Assembly (NCBI RefSeq): GCF_011193355.1
Contig: NZ_CP049780.1
Span: forward strand, 981,280 to 1,045,279
Origin: Streptomyces sp. JB150
GTDB taxonomy: Bacteria > Actinomycetota > Actinomycetes > Streptomycetales > Streptomycetaceae
Length of the DNA stretch: 64,000 nucleotides
Direction of reading: 5' to 3'
The notes under the pieces were generated by a model, which was not told the DNA's origin, did not search any database, and saw only the letters and a program-made list of their open reading frames with translations. The position numbers were made by a program, and so were the translations under genes. Shown piece after piece: positions 31,814-39,256 of the stretch; position 1 is the first letter of the stretch; the number at the start of each line of letters is the position of its first letter.

Positions 31814-32572
31814 GTGGCCGCTCAGTCGAAGCCGGCGTATCTCCAGATCGCCGACGACATCCGCCAGCGCATCCTCGATGGCGACTTGCAGGCCGGGGAC
31901 AAGCTGCCGACTGAGTCGGACCTCATGGCCGAGTACGGCGTCTCCCGCATCGTCATCCGCAACGCCACCGATGTACTGAAGAACGAAGGCCTGGTCACCA
32001 AGCAACAGGGCTCGGGCACCTTCGTCCGCGAGCAACGCCCCCTCCGCAAGCGCCTCTCCGTAGATCTCTACGGCAAGCGCCCGACCGGCTCTCCAATGAA
32101 GCGCGAAACGGAGAGCCAGGGGCGCAGATCCGAGTGGGAGCACACGACCCGGCGAACAAGCGCCACGCGCGCGATCGCCGAGCGGCTGGCAATCCAGCCC
32201 GGCGACGAAGTAGTGCGGACTGCGTATCGCTTCCTCGCGGACAACGAGCCCATCATGCTGTCGACGTCCTACGAGCCTTACGAGCTGATCGCCGGAACAG
32301 CGATCGAGCACCCCGAAGCGAGCCCCGTAACAGGCGTTGTTCCTCGCATGGACTTGATCGGGCAGCACATCACCCACGTCACCGAAGACGTCAACGCCCG
32401 CGCTCCTCGCCCTTACGAGAGCGAGCAGCTGGACATCGCGCCGGGCGTACCGGTCATGACGATCACCCGCACTTACTACGTGGACGACCGGCCGGTGGAA
32501 ACTTGCGACATCGTCGTGGCTGCGGACCGGTACACGCTGAGCTACACCATCCCCATCCCGCCCGCCGCCTAA
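31814..32572 (+). CDS. GntR-family (HutC/UTRA) repressor, KorSA-like
   Basis: 252 aa from a GTG that follows GGAAGGGAA. The N-terminal winged HTH is PAYLQIADDIRQRILDGDLQAGDKLPTESDLMAEYGVSRIVIRNAT, with LVTKQQGSGTFV as the wing. The C-terminal UTRA effector domain ends EQLDIAPGVPVMTITRTYYVDDRPVETCDIVVAADRY. GntR regulators of this class (KorSA of pSAM2, TraR of other elements) repress transfer genes in Streptomyces AICEs and plasmids. It is transcribed away from the small-gene operon that leads to traB, as expected for its repressor. Confidence 0.85.
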   Translation: MAAQSKPAYLQIADDIRQRILDGDLQAGDKLPTESDLMAEYGVSRIVIRNATDVLKNEGLVTKQQGSGTFVREQRPLRKRLSVDLYGKRPTGSPMKRETESQGRRSEWEHTTRRTSATRAIAERLAIQPGDEVVRTAYRFLADNEPIMLSTSYEPYELIAGTAIEHPEASPVTGVVPRMDLIGQHITHVTEDVNARAPRPYESEQLDIAPGVPVMTITRTYYVDDRPVETCDIVVAADRYTLSYTIPIPPAA

Positions 32573-32586
32573 GGTCGAGAGCGACG

Positions 32587-32613
32587 CGCCCCCGACCGCC
32601 GTGGTCGGGGGCG
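32587..32613 (+). terminator. CGCCCCCGACC hairpin behind the GntR gene
   Basis: A perfect 11-bp stem (CGCCCCCGACC with GGTCGGGGGCG) and a short loop lie 14 bases after the stop. Confidence 0.8.
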
Positions 32614-32704
32614 TTGCTGTGCGCCGGGTTCGCGCCCTTGTGGCGGTGTTGTGCGCCGTTGACCGTTGTGGGGTCGGCTTGTTGGTGCACGGACAGGGGG
32701 CTGC

Positions 32705-32989
32705 GTGCAGGAGAGGCTGGATCGGGTGGTCGGCTGGGCGCTGTTGTGGTGGGCGACGCTGCTGCACAGAACGGTCGCGAAGCAGGAGCAGTGGCATCGG
32801 TGGCAGGCCCGCAGGAATCTGGCGTTGTGCCAGGCGGAGGCGCGTGGCCGGCGACCGAAGGAGATCGCGGACCGGCTGGGGCTGTCGGAGGCGCACGTGA
32901 AGGCGAAGATCAGGGACGGGAGGAAGGTCGCGCGGGTGGGCGTCGACGCTGCGGCGCGGGAGGCTGCAGCCGAGGAGGACGCCGAGTAG
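32705..32989 (+). CDS. Small HTH protein, similar to a host protein at 55.5 kb
   Basis: 94 aa from a GTG five bases after AGGGGG. An amphipathic N-terminus (LDRVVGWALLWWATLLHRTV) is followed by RWQARRNLALCQAEARGRRPKEIADRLGLSEAHVKAKIRDGR, a sigma70 region 4/LuxR-like HTH. The same 42-residue block aligns without gaps, at nearly half identity, with the host protein encoded at 55468-55848. Flanked by terminators on both sides, it forms a + strand island with the GntR gene. Confidence 0.75.
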   Translation: MQERLDRVVGWALLWWATLLHRTVAKQEQWHRWQARRNLALCQAEARGRRPKEIADRLGLSEAHVKAKIRDGRKVARVGVDAAAREAAAEEDAE

Positions 32990-33000
32990 CGGACACGGCA

Positions 33001-33037
33001 GAAGGGCCCCGACCGCGGGTTGCGGTCGGGGCCCTTC
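33001..33037. terminator. Strong bidirectional terminator
   Basis: GAAGGGCCCCGACCGC and its complement around a short loop form a ~15-bp stem between convergent genes. Confidence 0.85.
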
Positions 33038-33042
33038 GTCGT

Positions 33043-33285
33043 TCAGCCGAGGTAGTTGATCTGCAGCACGGTGACCGTCTTCAGCGTCTCCCCGATGAGC
33101 AGGACGGCGAAGGCGTGTTCGGTGATCAGCATGCGGACGACGCCGTCGTCTTCGCCGTAGGGCTCGGTGGCGGCGATCGGATCTTGGCAGGCGGCGGCCA
33201 GGGCCAGGGTGAGGGCTTCGCTCGCGGGCGCGGGCATTGCTTCGTGTACGGCCTCTGCGGCAGGGTCGTACTTCAGCCGGTACAT
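33043..33285 (-). CDS. RelE/ParE-like toxin candidate
   Basis: 80 aa. The layout MYRLKYDPAAEAVHEAMPAPASEALTLALAAACQDPIAAT ... DDGVVRMLITEHAFAVLLIGETLKTVTVLQINYL follows the RelE/ParE fold: strand, two helices, then three strands with a conserved Arg. RelE-type toxins cut mRNA on ribosomes. The upstream gene on the same strand is the expected antitoxin. Such a pair would stabilise the prophage. The 113-bp gap between the genes is longer than usual. Confidence 0.65.
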   Translation of the reverse strand: MYRLKYDPAAEAVHEAMPAPASEALTLALAAACQDPIAATEPYGEDDGVVRMLITEHAFAVLLIGETLKTVTVLQINYLG

Positions 33286-33398
33286 CCTTGGCGGCCCTTT
33301 CTGCCTGGGTGCGGATATGGGTGTCCCCTGGTCTGCACGCCCCCAAGCAGCGGGTCAGAGTGTAGCGAACGAGTGACGCTGCGTGTCTGCGGATCGGC

Positions 33399-33683
33399 TT
33401 AGGCGGCACCGCGCGATCGGATGCGGTCTGCTTCAGCCGTGACTCGATCAGTCGCGTCGATCCACTCGCCAGACGGCTCCTCGCCACGCGCTTCGGCCGC
33501 AGCCATAGCGCGACCACGCTCGACAGCGACGACAGTGTTTTTGGCGATGCGCTCCCATTTGGCGAACACGGACAGCAGTTCGTGGGCTGGCGCGCGGTTG
33601 ATCTCGCCGAGGAAGCGCTGGGCGAGGGCGGGGTTGCCGAGGGCGTCACGGATCCGTTCGATGGTCCACGGCTGCTCGCTCAT
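33399..33683 (-). CDS. Putative antitoxin partner of the RelE-like protein
   Basis: 94 aa from the ATG at 33683, four bases after GGAGG. EQPWTIERIRDALGNPALAQRFLGEINRAPAHELLSVFAKWERIA is helical, then AAAEARGEEPSGEWIDATDRVTAEADRIR. It resembles small proteins paired with RelE-like proteins in Streptomyces. No classical antitoxin HTH is obvious, so the role is inferred from pairing and order. Confidence 0.55.
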   Translation of the reverse strand: MSEQPWTIERIRDALGNPALAQRFLGEINRAPAHELLSVFAKWERIAKNTVVAVERGRAMAAAEARGEEPSGEWIDATDRVTAEADRIRSRGAA

Positions 33684-33730
33684 CCCGGCCTCCAAAACTT
33701 TAGCCCGCTTAAGTTCAGGCTAGCGCGATC

Positions 33731-33774
33731 CTCCGGCACCTACGTAAGACACGTAACTCTCGTAGGTGCCGGAG
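33731..33774 (-). terminator. 14-bp inverted repeat ending the early operon segment
   Basis: CTCCGGCACCTACG (33731-33744) pairs perfectly with 33761-33774 around a 16-base loop. It separates the early operon from the toxin-antitoxin-like pair. Confidence 0.75.
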
Positions 33775-33783
33775 GCCGGTCGA

Positions 33784-34392
33784 TCACGCCGCTCGTCGTT
33801 CAGCGAGCGGCAGCCGGAGTGCTTCGCTGTGCCCGTACTGGGCGCTGCAGGCGGGGCAGCGGACGCCGGCGGTGTCGAGGGTGACGCGGAGAGTGTGCCC
33901 GCAGCCGCAGGAGACGCCGACGCGGCGGGGCGGCTTCTCCCCGGTGATGATGCGGCGGGCCTGGCCGACGGTCTGCCGGAGTTCGTCGGCCATTTCCCGT
34001 ATGGCCGGGTGTTCGTCGCAGATCATGGCGAGGTTAAGCCCGAGGATGCCGCAGGCCCAGTCGACGGTGGCGACGATGGTGCCGAACTGGGGGACGTCCC
34101 ATTCCTCTCGCTCGCACAGGTCGCGGGCCCAGCCGCCGACGACGCCTTCGATGCCGCCGCGGCCGAGGAGGTCGAGCGCGGTTTCGTTGCACGGCAGTGG
34201 GGCGGTGCGGGTGGCGGAGCGTCCGTCGCCGCCGCGTCGGCCGGGGACGAGGGCGGGGCCGAGCTGCCGGTAGAGCTTCGGGAGTTCGCGCAGGTTGGCG
34301 TCGATGCGTTCGCGGCAGCCGCGGTGGACGCGCTCGCGGGCGGGTCGGTCGCAGACGGCGCAGGGCTGGGTCTCGGGCGCGTCGTCGAACAT
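33784..34392 (-). CDS. Phage protein with C-terminal zinc ribbon
   Basis: 202 aa. An N-terminal CAVCDRPARERVHRGCRERIDANLRELPKLYRQLGPAL zinc-like part and a C-terminal CGCGHTLRVTLDTAGVRCPACSAQYGH ribbon flank a helical middle. Proteins with this layout are frequent in Streptomyces phage early regions. Probably nucleic-acid binding; the role is unknown. The ATG overlaps the HNH stop as TGATG. Confidence 0.7.
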   Translation of the reverse strand: MFDDAPETQPCAVCDRPARERVHRGCRERIDANLRELPKLYRQLGPALVPGRRGGDGRSATRTAPLPCNETALDLLGRGGIEGVVGGWARDLCEREEWDVPQFGTIVATVDWACGILGLNLAMICDEHPAIREMADELRQTVGQARRIITGEKPPRRVGVSCGCGHTLRVTLDTAGVRCPACSAQYGHSEALRLPLAERRAA

Positions 34393-34844
34393 CAGGCTGC
34401 TCCGTTCTTGGTGCGGTGGTAGTACGCAAGCTGCCGCTCTCGGTGGCAGGTCAGGCAGCGCTTGGAGCCCCGATTCCCCTTGCCGGTGTTGCCCTCGTCG
34501 TATGCGTGGCCCTGAGGGCAGTGCGTTTTGACCGCCTCGCCGCGGCGCACGTTCTCCGCGAACGTCACCGGTTCGAGGTGCTCGGGATTGATGCAAGCCC
34601 GGTTCCGGCAGAGGTGATCGAGGACGAGCCCCTGAGGTATCGGCCCGACAGAGGCCTCATAGGAGACACGATGGGCGAGCAACGTCCTGTTGGTGGGGTG
34701 CTCCCGGAGGCGCCCGTAGCCTGTGCTGTTGAACGAGGCAGTCCACAGCCAACAGCCGGTGTCCGAGTCGACTCGATACTTGCCGATCAACTTCTCAGTA
34801 GGCGTTTTCGGGCGACGTCCCCTTCTGGGGCGACCATCGTTCAT
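34392..34844 (-). CDS. HNH homing-type endonuclease with zinc fingers
   Basis: 150 aa. GCWLWTASFNSTGYGRLR starts the HNH_3-type domain; the core is VLDHLCRNRACINPEHLEPVTFAENVRRG. A C-terminal HCPQGHAYDEGN ... RCLTCHRERQ zinc site follows. This is the common free-standing HNH of actinophages, similar to homing enzymes. It is tightly packed in the operon. Confidence 0.88.
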   Translation of the reverse strand: MNDGRPRRGRRPKTPTEKLIGKYRVDSDTGCWLWTASFNSTGYGRLREHPTNRTLLAHRVSYEASVGPIPQGLVLDHLCRNRACINPEHLEPVTFAENVRRGEAVKTHCPQGHAYDEGNTGKGNRGSKRCLTCHRERQLAYYHRTKNGAA

Positions 34845-34869
34845 GGCGGTGCTCCTTGGTGCGGGCGGT

Positions 34870-35175
34870 TCAGGGGCGGTAGCGGTGGTCCCAGGCGAGG
34901 TGGGGTCCGAGGATGTCGATGGCGCGCTGGGTGGGGGTCTTCTCTGGCTGCTCGGGCGGCGTGATGAGCCACCATTCCCGGGCGATCTCGCGGGCGAGCG
35001 TGACGGGCAGGGCGGTGGCCTTGACGTGGCACGGTCCGGCCGCTGGCCCGATCCACAGTTCGACGGGCGCGGTGTGGCCGTCGAGGGTGATGTCGACGGT
35101 GCCGATGCTGGTGAGTTCGATGACGCGGAGGCCGCCGCAGTCGGGGCACAGGTCGAGGTGGTGGCGGTCGGTCAC
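34870..35175 (-). CDS. Hypothetical phage protein (101 aa)
   Basis: GTG overlaps the upstream stop. LDLCPDCGGLRVIELTSIGTVDITLDGHTAPVELWIG has one CxxC pair; the C-terminus is LAREIAREWWLITPPEQPEKTPTQRAIDIL. No family recognised. Confidence 0.65.
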   Translation of the reverse strand: MTDRHHLDLCPDCGGLRVIELTSIGTVDITLDGHTAPVELWIGPAAGPCHVKATALPVTLAREIAREWWLITPPEQPEKTPTQRAIDILGPHLAWDHRYRP

Positions 35176-35681
35176 GGCGTCTCCCGGACGCTGGGGCCAG
35201 CGGTGTGCGGGTCGTACCACCAGCGGGCGCCGTGACCGTCGGCGTGGCTGCCGAAGTGGCCGGGGCGGAGGACGCATTCGTTGCGGGGGCCGGCAGTCCA
35301 GGCCGGTGCGAGGTTGCCGCAGTGCTCCCGGGGCCCGGTCGCTTCGGTCGCTGCCGGGGAGGGCGCAGCGCCGTCGAGCTGCGTGCGGATGTTGCTGGCG
35401 ATGGCTCTGTAGAGGCTCCGGTCATCGGCCTTCAGGGCGTTCTCGGCGAACTCTTCGAGGCGGGCTGCGAGGGCCCTCACCCGCTCGATGGCGGCCTCGG
35501 CTCGCTCGGCGCGGGCGCGCGGGGTGCCGGGAGCGCCAGCGTCCAGGGCGTTCACGGTGCCGCGCCAGGTGGCCATCTCCTGGGCCTGACGGGCGATGTC
35601 CTGCTGGAGGCGGTCGAGCTGGTCGTACAGCGCGTCGAGTTGGTCGCTGGTGATCTCGTTGATGCCGGGTCGGCGGGTCAT
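35172..35681 (-). CDS. Coiled-coil hypothetical protein (169 aa)
   Basis: SDQLDALYDQLDRLQQDIARQAQEM and AERAEAAIERVRALAARLEEFAENAL form long helices. The C-terminus has CGNLAPAWTAG ... ECVLRPGHFGSHADGHGARWWYD, a Cys/His arrangement also seen in other Streptomyces phage proteins that carry 'C.L..gH.G.H..'. Possible zinc site. Function unknown. Confidence 0.65.
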   Translation of the reverse strand: MTRRPGINEITSDQLDALYDQLDRLQQDIARQAQEMATWRGTVNALDAGAPGTPRARAERAEAAIERVRALAARLEEFAENALKADDRSLYRAIASNIRTQLDGAAPSPAATEATGPREHCGNLAPAWTAGPRNECVLRPGHFGSHADGHGARWWYDPHTAGPSVRETP

Positions 35682-35983
35682 TGGAGGCTCCGGTGGGTGG
35701 GGTCGGCAGGGTCGAGGCTCTGAGCGCCCGTCTGCGGCTCGGAGCGGGAACGGGTGCGCGACGGGGAGTTCGGCCGCCAGAGAGGCGTACAGCCCCCTTC
35801 TCGGGCCTGCTGCGTCTCAACGGGCCGCTGCCGTTTGGCTGCGCGCCGTGTGGCCCGGTTGGGGCGGGGCGGTTCGGTGTCGTCGTCGACGATCTGCTCG
35901 CCGCTCGAGATGAGGCGGGTCTCCCAGCGAGTGCCGGGGGTGCCGGCGCGCTCGCCGCCCGGGTTGCTCGACGGGCCGCTCAC
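35678..35983 (-). CDS. Hypothetical basic protein (101 aa)
   Basis: GTG start overlapping the upstream stop (GTGA). It contains NRATRRAAKRQRPVETQQAREGG and a Ser/Arg-rich tail, probably disordered. No family recognised. Confidence 0.5.
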   Translation of the reverse strand: MSGPSSNPGGERAGTPGTRWETRLISSGEQIVDDDTEPPRPNRATRRAAKRQRPVETQQAREGGCTPLWRPNSPSRTRSRSEPQTGAQSLDPADPTHRSLQ

Positions 35984-36253
35984 GGCTGGGCCTCGTCGTC
36001 CGTGGCCGGTCCGGCGGGCTGCGCCTCGTCGGCCATGCGGCGCAGCTCGGCCTCTGCCGTGTCGGCGCGCAGGATCTCCGCGCCCAACTGGCGGTGCACG
36101 CCGTCCATCTCTCGTTCCAGCGCTCGGATCTTCTCGCTCTGCTCCAGCACGGTCTTGCCGCGCCGCTTGCACTCGGCCCGGAGTTCGTCGTTACGGCGCT
36201 CGCTGTACCGGAGCCGCTTCTCCAGCGGCGTCTCGGGCTGTTCCTCGCCCCCC
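35980..36253 (-). CDS. Downstream frame of a split coiled-coil gene
   Basis: From the G7 run onward this frame encodes EEQPETPLEKRLRYSERRNDELRAE and a long helical stretch (VLEQSEKIRALEREMDGVHRQL). It has no start codon of its own near a ribosome site. It joins the upstream gene (36191-36544) if one base is added or lost in the G7 run (36248-36254). It could be reached by slippage or belong to a once-single gene. Confidence 0.6.
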
Positions 36254-36544
36254 CTGCCGGGCGTCGATCTCCCGGGCTCGGCGGCGCAGGTGGCTGGCGC
36301 CGAGGGCGCCGATGTGCTTGACCATCGGGTCGCCGAACGCGGTGGCGAGATCGTCGGCGGCGTCGCGGAGGACGGCGGCCCGGTCGGCGGGCGCGGTGAG
36401 CAGGGCGCGGAGCGCCGCCAGCCCTTCCCTCGTGAGGCCGACGTCAACGGCCCACACCTGCGTGTCCAGGTAAGTGATCTCCGGTAGGTGCAGGACGATG
36501 CCGTTCCGGTCGGGGTCAGGCGTGAGGGTCGGCTGGTCGGTCAT
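36191..36544 (-). CDS. Hypothetical phage protein, possibly the N-part of a split gene
   Basis: 117 aa as read. The credible part is MTDQPTLTPDPDRNGIVLHLPE through ALGASHLRRRAREIDARQGG. After the G7 run the sequence becomes low-quality Ala/Arg text (RGTARDAAGEAAPVQRAP). The central part DAADDLATAFGDPMVKHIGALGASHL is widespread in Streptomyces phage proteins. Confidence 0.65.
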   Translation of the reverse strand: MTDQPTLTPDPDRNGIVLHLPEITYLDTQVWAVDVGLTREGLAALRALLTAPADRAAVLRDAADDLATAFGDPMVKHIGALGASHLRRRAREIDARQGGRGTARDAAGEAAPVQRAP

Positions 36545-36572
36545 TGGTGCTCCTCGTGGGACGATCGGTGGG

Positions 36573-36603
36573 CGGCCGGCCCTGCTAACCCCAGGGCCGG
36601 CCG
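36573..36603 (-). terminator. 12-bp inverted repeat upstream of 36544
   Basis: CGGCCGGCCCTG (36573-36584) pairs perfectly with CAGGGCCGGCCG (36592-36603) in the 108-bp gap behind the MT-A70 gene. Confidence 0.7.
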
Positions 36604-36652
36604 TACTCGCCGGGTGGATGCCGGTCAGGACGCGGAGGGGACGGCGGGCGGG

Positions 36653-37213
36653 TTAGGCGGGCACGTCGTCGAACAGCGACGGCGGTGCCTCTTGCACGTC
36701 GTTGTCCCACACCGTCCAGCCGGGCCGAATCCGGCGGGCGAAAAGCTCCAGGTACGGGCCGGGGCTGACCGTCTCGACCGCTTGGAAGAACTGGGGCGGC
36801 TTCTCGGAGTGACGGAGCCGCGGCCACTCGAACCAGGACGACAACAGCTTCACATCCGGCACCATTGGCTTCCCGCGCGTCGCGAAGATGCAGTGCTCGG
36901 TGTTGTTGCGCAGGTAGTAGCCCATCCCAGGGCCTGGCTTGCACCACGTCAGCAACGACATCGGGGTGAACCCCCAGGCGCGGACGACGCGGTAGGCGTC
37001 TTCCATGAGCCGGTTGACGCCCCACACCCACAGGTGCGCGTCCTCGGCGGCGATCTCGCTCACCGGCATGGCGCAGATGTCGTCCGTGGGCATGGTCGGG
37101 TAGTGCCGCTCGGGCTTGCCTCGGTGGTAGGTGCTGCGCTGGTGCATGCTCGCCCAAGGCGGGTCCGCAACGATCGTGGTGAACGGGCCGCTGGGCAGCG
37201 GGTGGTCGCTCAT
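36653..37213 (-). CDS. MT-A70-type DNA adenine-N6 methyltransferase
   Basis: 186 aa from MSDHPLPSGP. The catalytic motif is IVADPPW at about residues 15-21. The typical DICAMPVSEIAAEDAHLWVW and NNTEHCIFATRGKP segments follow, with SEKPPQFF as the SAM-site motif. It would methylate adenine in DNA, probably to protect phage DNA from host restriction. No cognate nuclease is encoded beside it. Confidence 0.92.
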   Translation of the reverse strand: MSDHPLPSGPFTTIVADPPWASMHQRSTYHRGKPERHYPTMPTDDICAMPVSEIAAEDAHLWVWGVNRLMEDAYRVVRAWGFTPMSLLTWCKPGPGMGYYLRNNTEHCIFATRGKPMVPDVKLLSSWFEWPRLRHSEKPPQFFQAVETVSPGPYLELFARRIRPGWTVWDNDVQEAPPSLFDDVPA

Positions 37214-37638
37214 CGTCCGGTCTCCTCGCTGGCGGCCGGGACGGCGGGGCGGCCAAGGACCGCGCGCGCCACAGCGAGGGCGTTCCGGACGTCGGAGCAC
37301 GGCCAGTCCTCGTCTCCGCACCAATCGCAGCCGCCGTGGTCGGGACGGTCGTCGTGCTCGTGGAAGGCGTGGGTATCGCGCAGAAGCTTGGCCAAGGCGG
37401 CGCCGACGCCGGGGTGCATGGTGGCGATGTACGGGGCGATCGTGAAGGCCGGGATCCCGGGACCCTCGTAGGTGTTCGCCACGAGGTACGGAACGCCCAC
37501 GTTGTTGATCGACTGTGGGTAACCGCTCGGCGGGGTGTCGACCTCCCAGGGGCCACGGTTGTCACCGAGGAAGGTGATCAGGCTGCGCAGTTTCTCGGCG
37601 GCCTCGCGGAGTTCGTCGGCGGGTGTCTGCTGGGTCAT
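37210..37638 (-). CDS. Hypothetical phage protein with GGCDWCG motif
   Basis: 142 aa. The N-terminus LREAAEKLRSLI is followed by GPWEVDTPPSGYPQSINNVGVPYLVANTYEGPGIPAFTIAPYIATMHPGVGAALAKLL, then HGGCDWCGDEDWPC. This series is found in many Streptomyces phage and genome proteins (DUF6221-like). Function unknown. Confidence 0.65.
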   Translation of the reverse strand: MTQQTPADELREAAEKLRSLITFLGDNRGPWEVDTPPSGYPQSINNVGVPYLVANTYEGPGIPAFTIAPYIATMHPGVGAALAKLLRDTHAFHEHDDRPDHGGCDWCGDEDWPCSDVRNALAVARAVLGRPAVPAASEETGR

Positions 37639-37681
37639 GGTGTCCTCTCGTGGTGGTGGGTGCCGTGGTGTGTGCGGCAGG

Positions 37682-37888
37682 TCAGGCGGCGGGGGCGTCG
37701 ACGAGGCGGAGCTGCGGGCGGCGGGACCACTTGGGGCTGAGGGCGGCTTCGAGTTCGGCGCGGTGGGCGGCCTGCTGTTCGGGCGTCCACGCGGGCGCGG
37801 GCTCGGTCTGCTGCTGGCGGGTGGGGCGGGCGCGGCCGAAGGTGCCGGTCGGCACGGCTTCGGCCATCAGGCGCTCGTATGGCGTCAT
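37682..37888 (-). CDS. Small hypothetical protein (68 aa)
   Basis: MTPYERLMAEAVPTGTFGRARP..., then AWTPEQQAAHRAELEAALSPKW. ATG overlaps the upstream stop. No domain recognised; similar short ORFs occur next to zinc-finger genes in Streptomyces phages. Confidence 0.6.
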   Translation of the reverse strand: MTPYERLMAEAVPTGTFGRARPTRQQQTEPAPAWTPEQQAAHRAELEAALSPKWSRRPQLRLVDAPAA

Positions 37889-38193
37889 GCGGCGGTGGCC
37901 TCGGCTTCCTGGTAGCGGCGGGCGTGGACGGTGGGCAGGGCGCGGCCGTTGTCGTGGCAGGGCACGGCGGGGGTGACCTGGCAGGTGGGGCAGCAGGCGG
38001 TGGTCTGGGCCCAGTTGGAGCGGCGCTGCGGGTGGGGTTCGGCGAGGACGCGGCCGTTGGTGCGCAGGCGGCAGGGCCGGTGCGGGGCGGCTCCGCAGTG
38101 GGGGCAGGCGACGGCGCGGGCGGGGTCCTGCTTGGCGCGGAGAATGTGGCGGATCGTGTCGGGCATGGGGGCGGCGGGGCGTCGGCTGGTCAT
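37885..38193 (-). CDS. Double CPxC zinc-finger protein
   Basis: 102 aa. Two related fingers: CPHCGAAPHRPCRLRTNGRVLAEPHPQR and CPTCQVTPAVPCHDNGRALPTVHARR. Each is a CxxC-x5-C-x(n)-H site. The same unit appears once in the protein encoded at 38516-39256. Likely nucleic-acid binding. Confidence 0.75.
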   Translation of the reverse strand: MTSRRPAAPMPDTIRHILRAKQDPARAVACPHCGAAPHRPCRLRTNGRVLAEPHPQRRSNWAQTTACCPTCQVTPAVPCHDNGRALPTVHARRYQEAEATAA

Positions 38194-38519
38194 CGGGTCT
38201 CCTCGGTGTCGGGCGGGCAGTTGCCGCAGTCGCAGGGCTGGTCGGGGCGGTTGATCTCGTTGCTGAGGTGGCGGGCGGCGGCCCGCCACAGGTGGGCGGG
38301 GATTCGCCAGTCGGGTGGCGGGCCGGGCGGGTGGGTTCCGGCGGGCCAGGCGCCGGGCCGGTGTCCGGGCGGCTTGGGCGCGGCGGGCTTGGGGGGCGTG
38401 GTGCGGCGGGCTTTGCCGGTTGCGATCTGCTGCCGCATGAAGGCACGCAGGTCTGCGCCTCCGCCTTCGGCGCGCATGGCCTTGATGTCCTCGACCTCGG
38501 GCTCCCAGTCGGCGGTCAT
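38190..38519 (-). CDS. Hypothetical phage protein (109 aa)
   Basis: MTADWEPEVEDIKAMRAEGGGADLRAFMRQQIATG, a Pro-rich middle, and a C-terminal CDCGNCPP motif. ATG overlaps the previous stop. It lies just downstream of the helicase-loader-like gene. Function unknown. Confidence 0.6.
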   Translation of the reverse strand: MTADWEPEVEDIKAMRAEGGGADLRAFMRQQIATGKARRTTPPKPAAPKPPGHRPGAWPAGTHPPGPPPDWRIPAHLWRAAARHLSNEINRPDQPCDCGNCPPDTEETR

Positions 38520-39256
38520 GACGCCTCCTCGACGATCTCGGCGTCGGGGATGTCGTCGCCGTGTTCGGCGAGGAAGCGGGCGGAGGCTTCGCGGACGCGC
38601 TGTTCCTCGGCGGCCCGCTGTTCGGGGGTGAGCTCTCCGCGGCCCTGTGCGGCCCTCTGGCGGGCGCTGTGCGGTTTGGTGCGGGGTTTCCCCAGCGGCT
38701 GCTTGCTGGTGCCGCCTGGGGTCTTGCACGGCTTGCCTATGGCGGCCTGGCAGGTGGGGCATTCGACGCCGAGCGGGCCGGCCCGGCGGACGGTGTCGAT
38801 CAGCTCGGCTTCGGGCTCGTCGTCGACGGTGCGGTTGCCCTGCCAGCCGCGGGCTTCCAGCTCGGCCATGAACTCACGGGTCGGGCCGCCTTCGAGCATC
38901 GGCCGCCCGGACGGGGCGGCGACGCGGCCGGAGGCGATCGCGGCGACCTGGCCGCGGAGGCGGGCAAGGTACTCGGCGGTGGTCTCGTCGGGGACGGGCT
39001 CGTACTGAAAGTTCTCCAGCCGGGCGTTGCGGATCTTCGTGCGGAGGGTGCGGACGTGGTGCGGGAGGATCCACAGCCGCTCGCTGGGGTTCTGCGGCGG
39101 TGTCGAGTAGTAGGCGGCGACGGCGGCCTTGGCGTCGTTGTCGAGCGGGACGTCGTGGAGGGCGGCGGCCCAGGCCTGGGCAGCGGCGAGGGAGGGCTGC
39201 CGGTTGTCGAACCCGGAGCAGTGGGCGAGGAGTTTGGCGGCTTCGCTGGCGTTCAC
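38516..39256 (-). CDS. Helicase-loader-like replication protein with zinc finger
   Basis: 246 aa. The N-terminal NASEAAKLLAHCSGFDNRQPSLAAAQAWAAALHDVPLDNDAKAAVAAYY resembles the loader/inhibitor N-domain of phage G39P-like proteins. A CPTCQAAIGKPCKTPGG ... PHSARQ finger follows. Coupled (GTGA) to the initiator gene, in the usual initiator-loader order of phages. The assignment is by pattern and position. Confidence 0.65.
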   Translation of the reverse strand: MNASEAAKLLAHCSGFDNRQPSLAAAQAWAAALHDVPLDNDAKAAVAAYYSTPPQNPSERLWILPHHVRTLRTKIRNARLENFQYEPVPDETTAEYLARLRGQVAAIASGRVAAPSGRPMLEGGPTREFMAELEARGWQGNRTVDDEPEAELIDTVRRAGPLGVECPTCQAAIGKPCKTPGGTSKQPLGKPRTKPHSARQRAAQGRGELTPEQRAAEEQRVREASARFLAEHGDDIPDAEIVEEAS

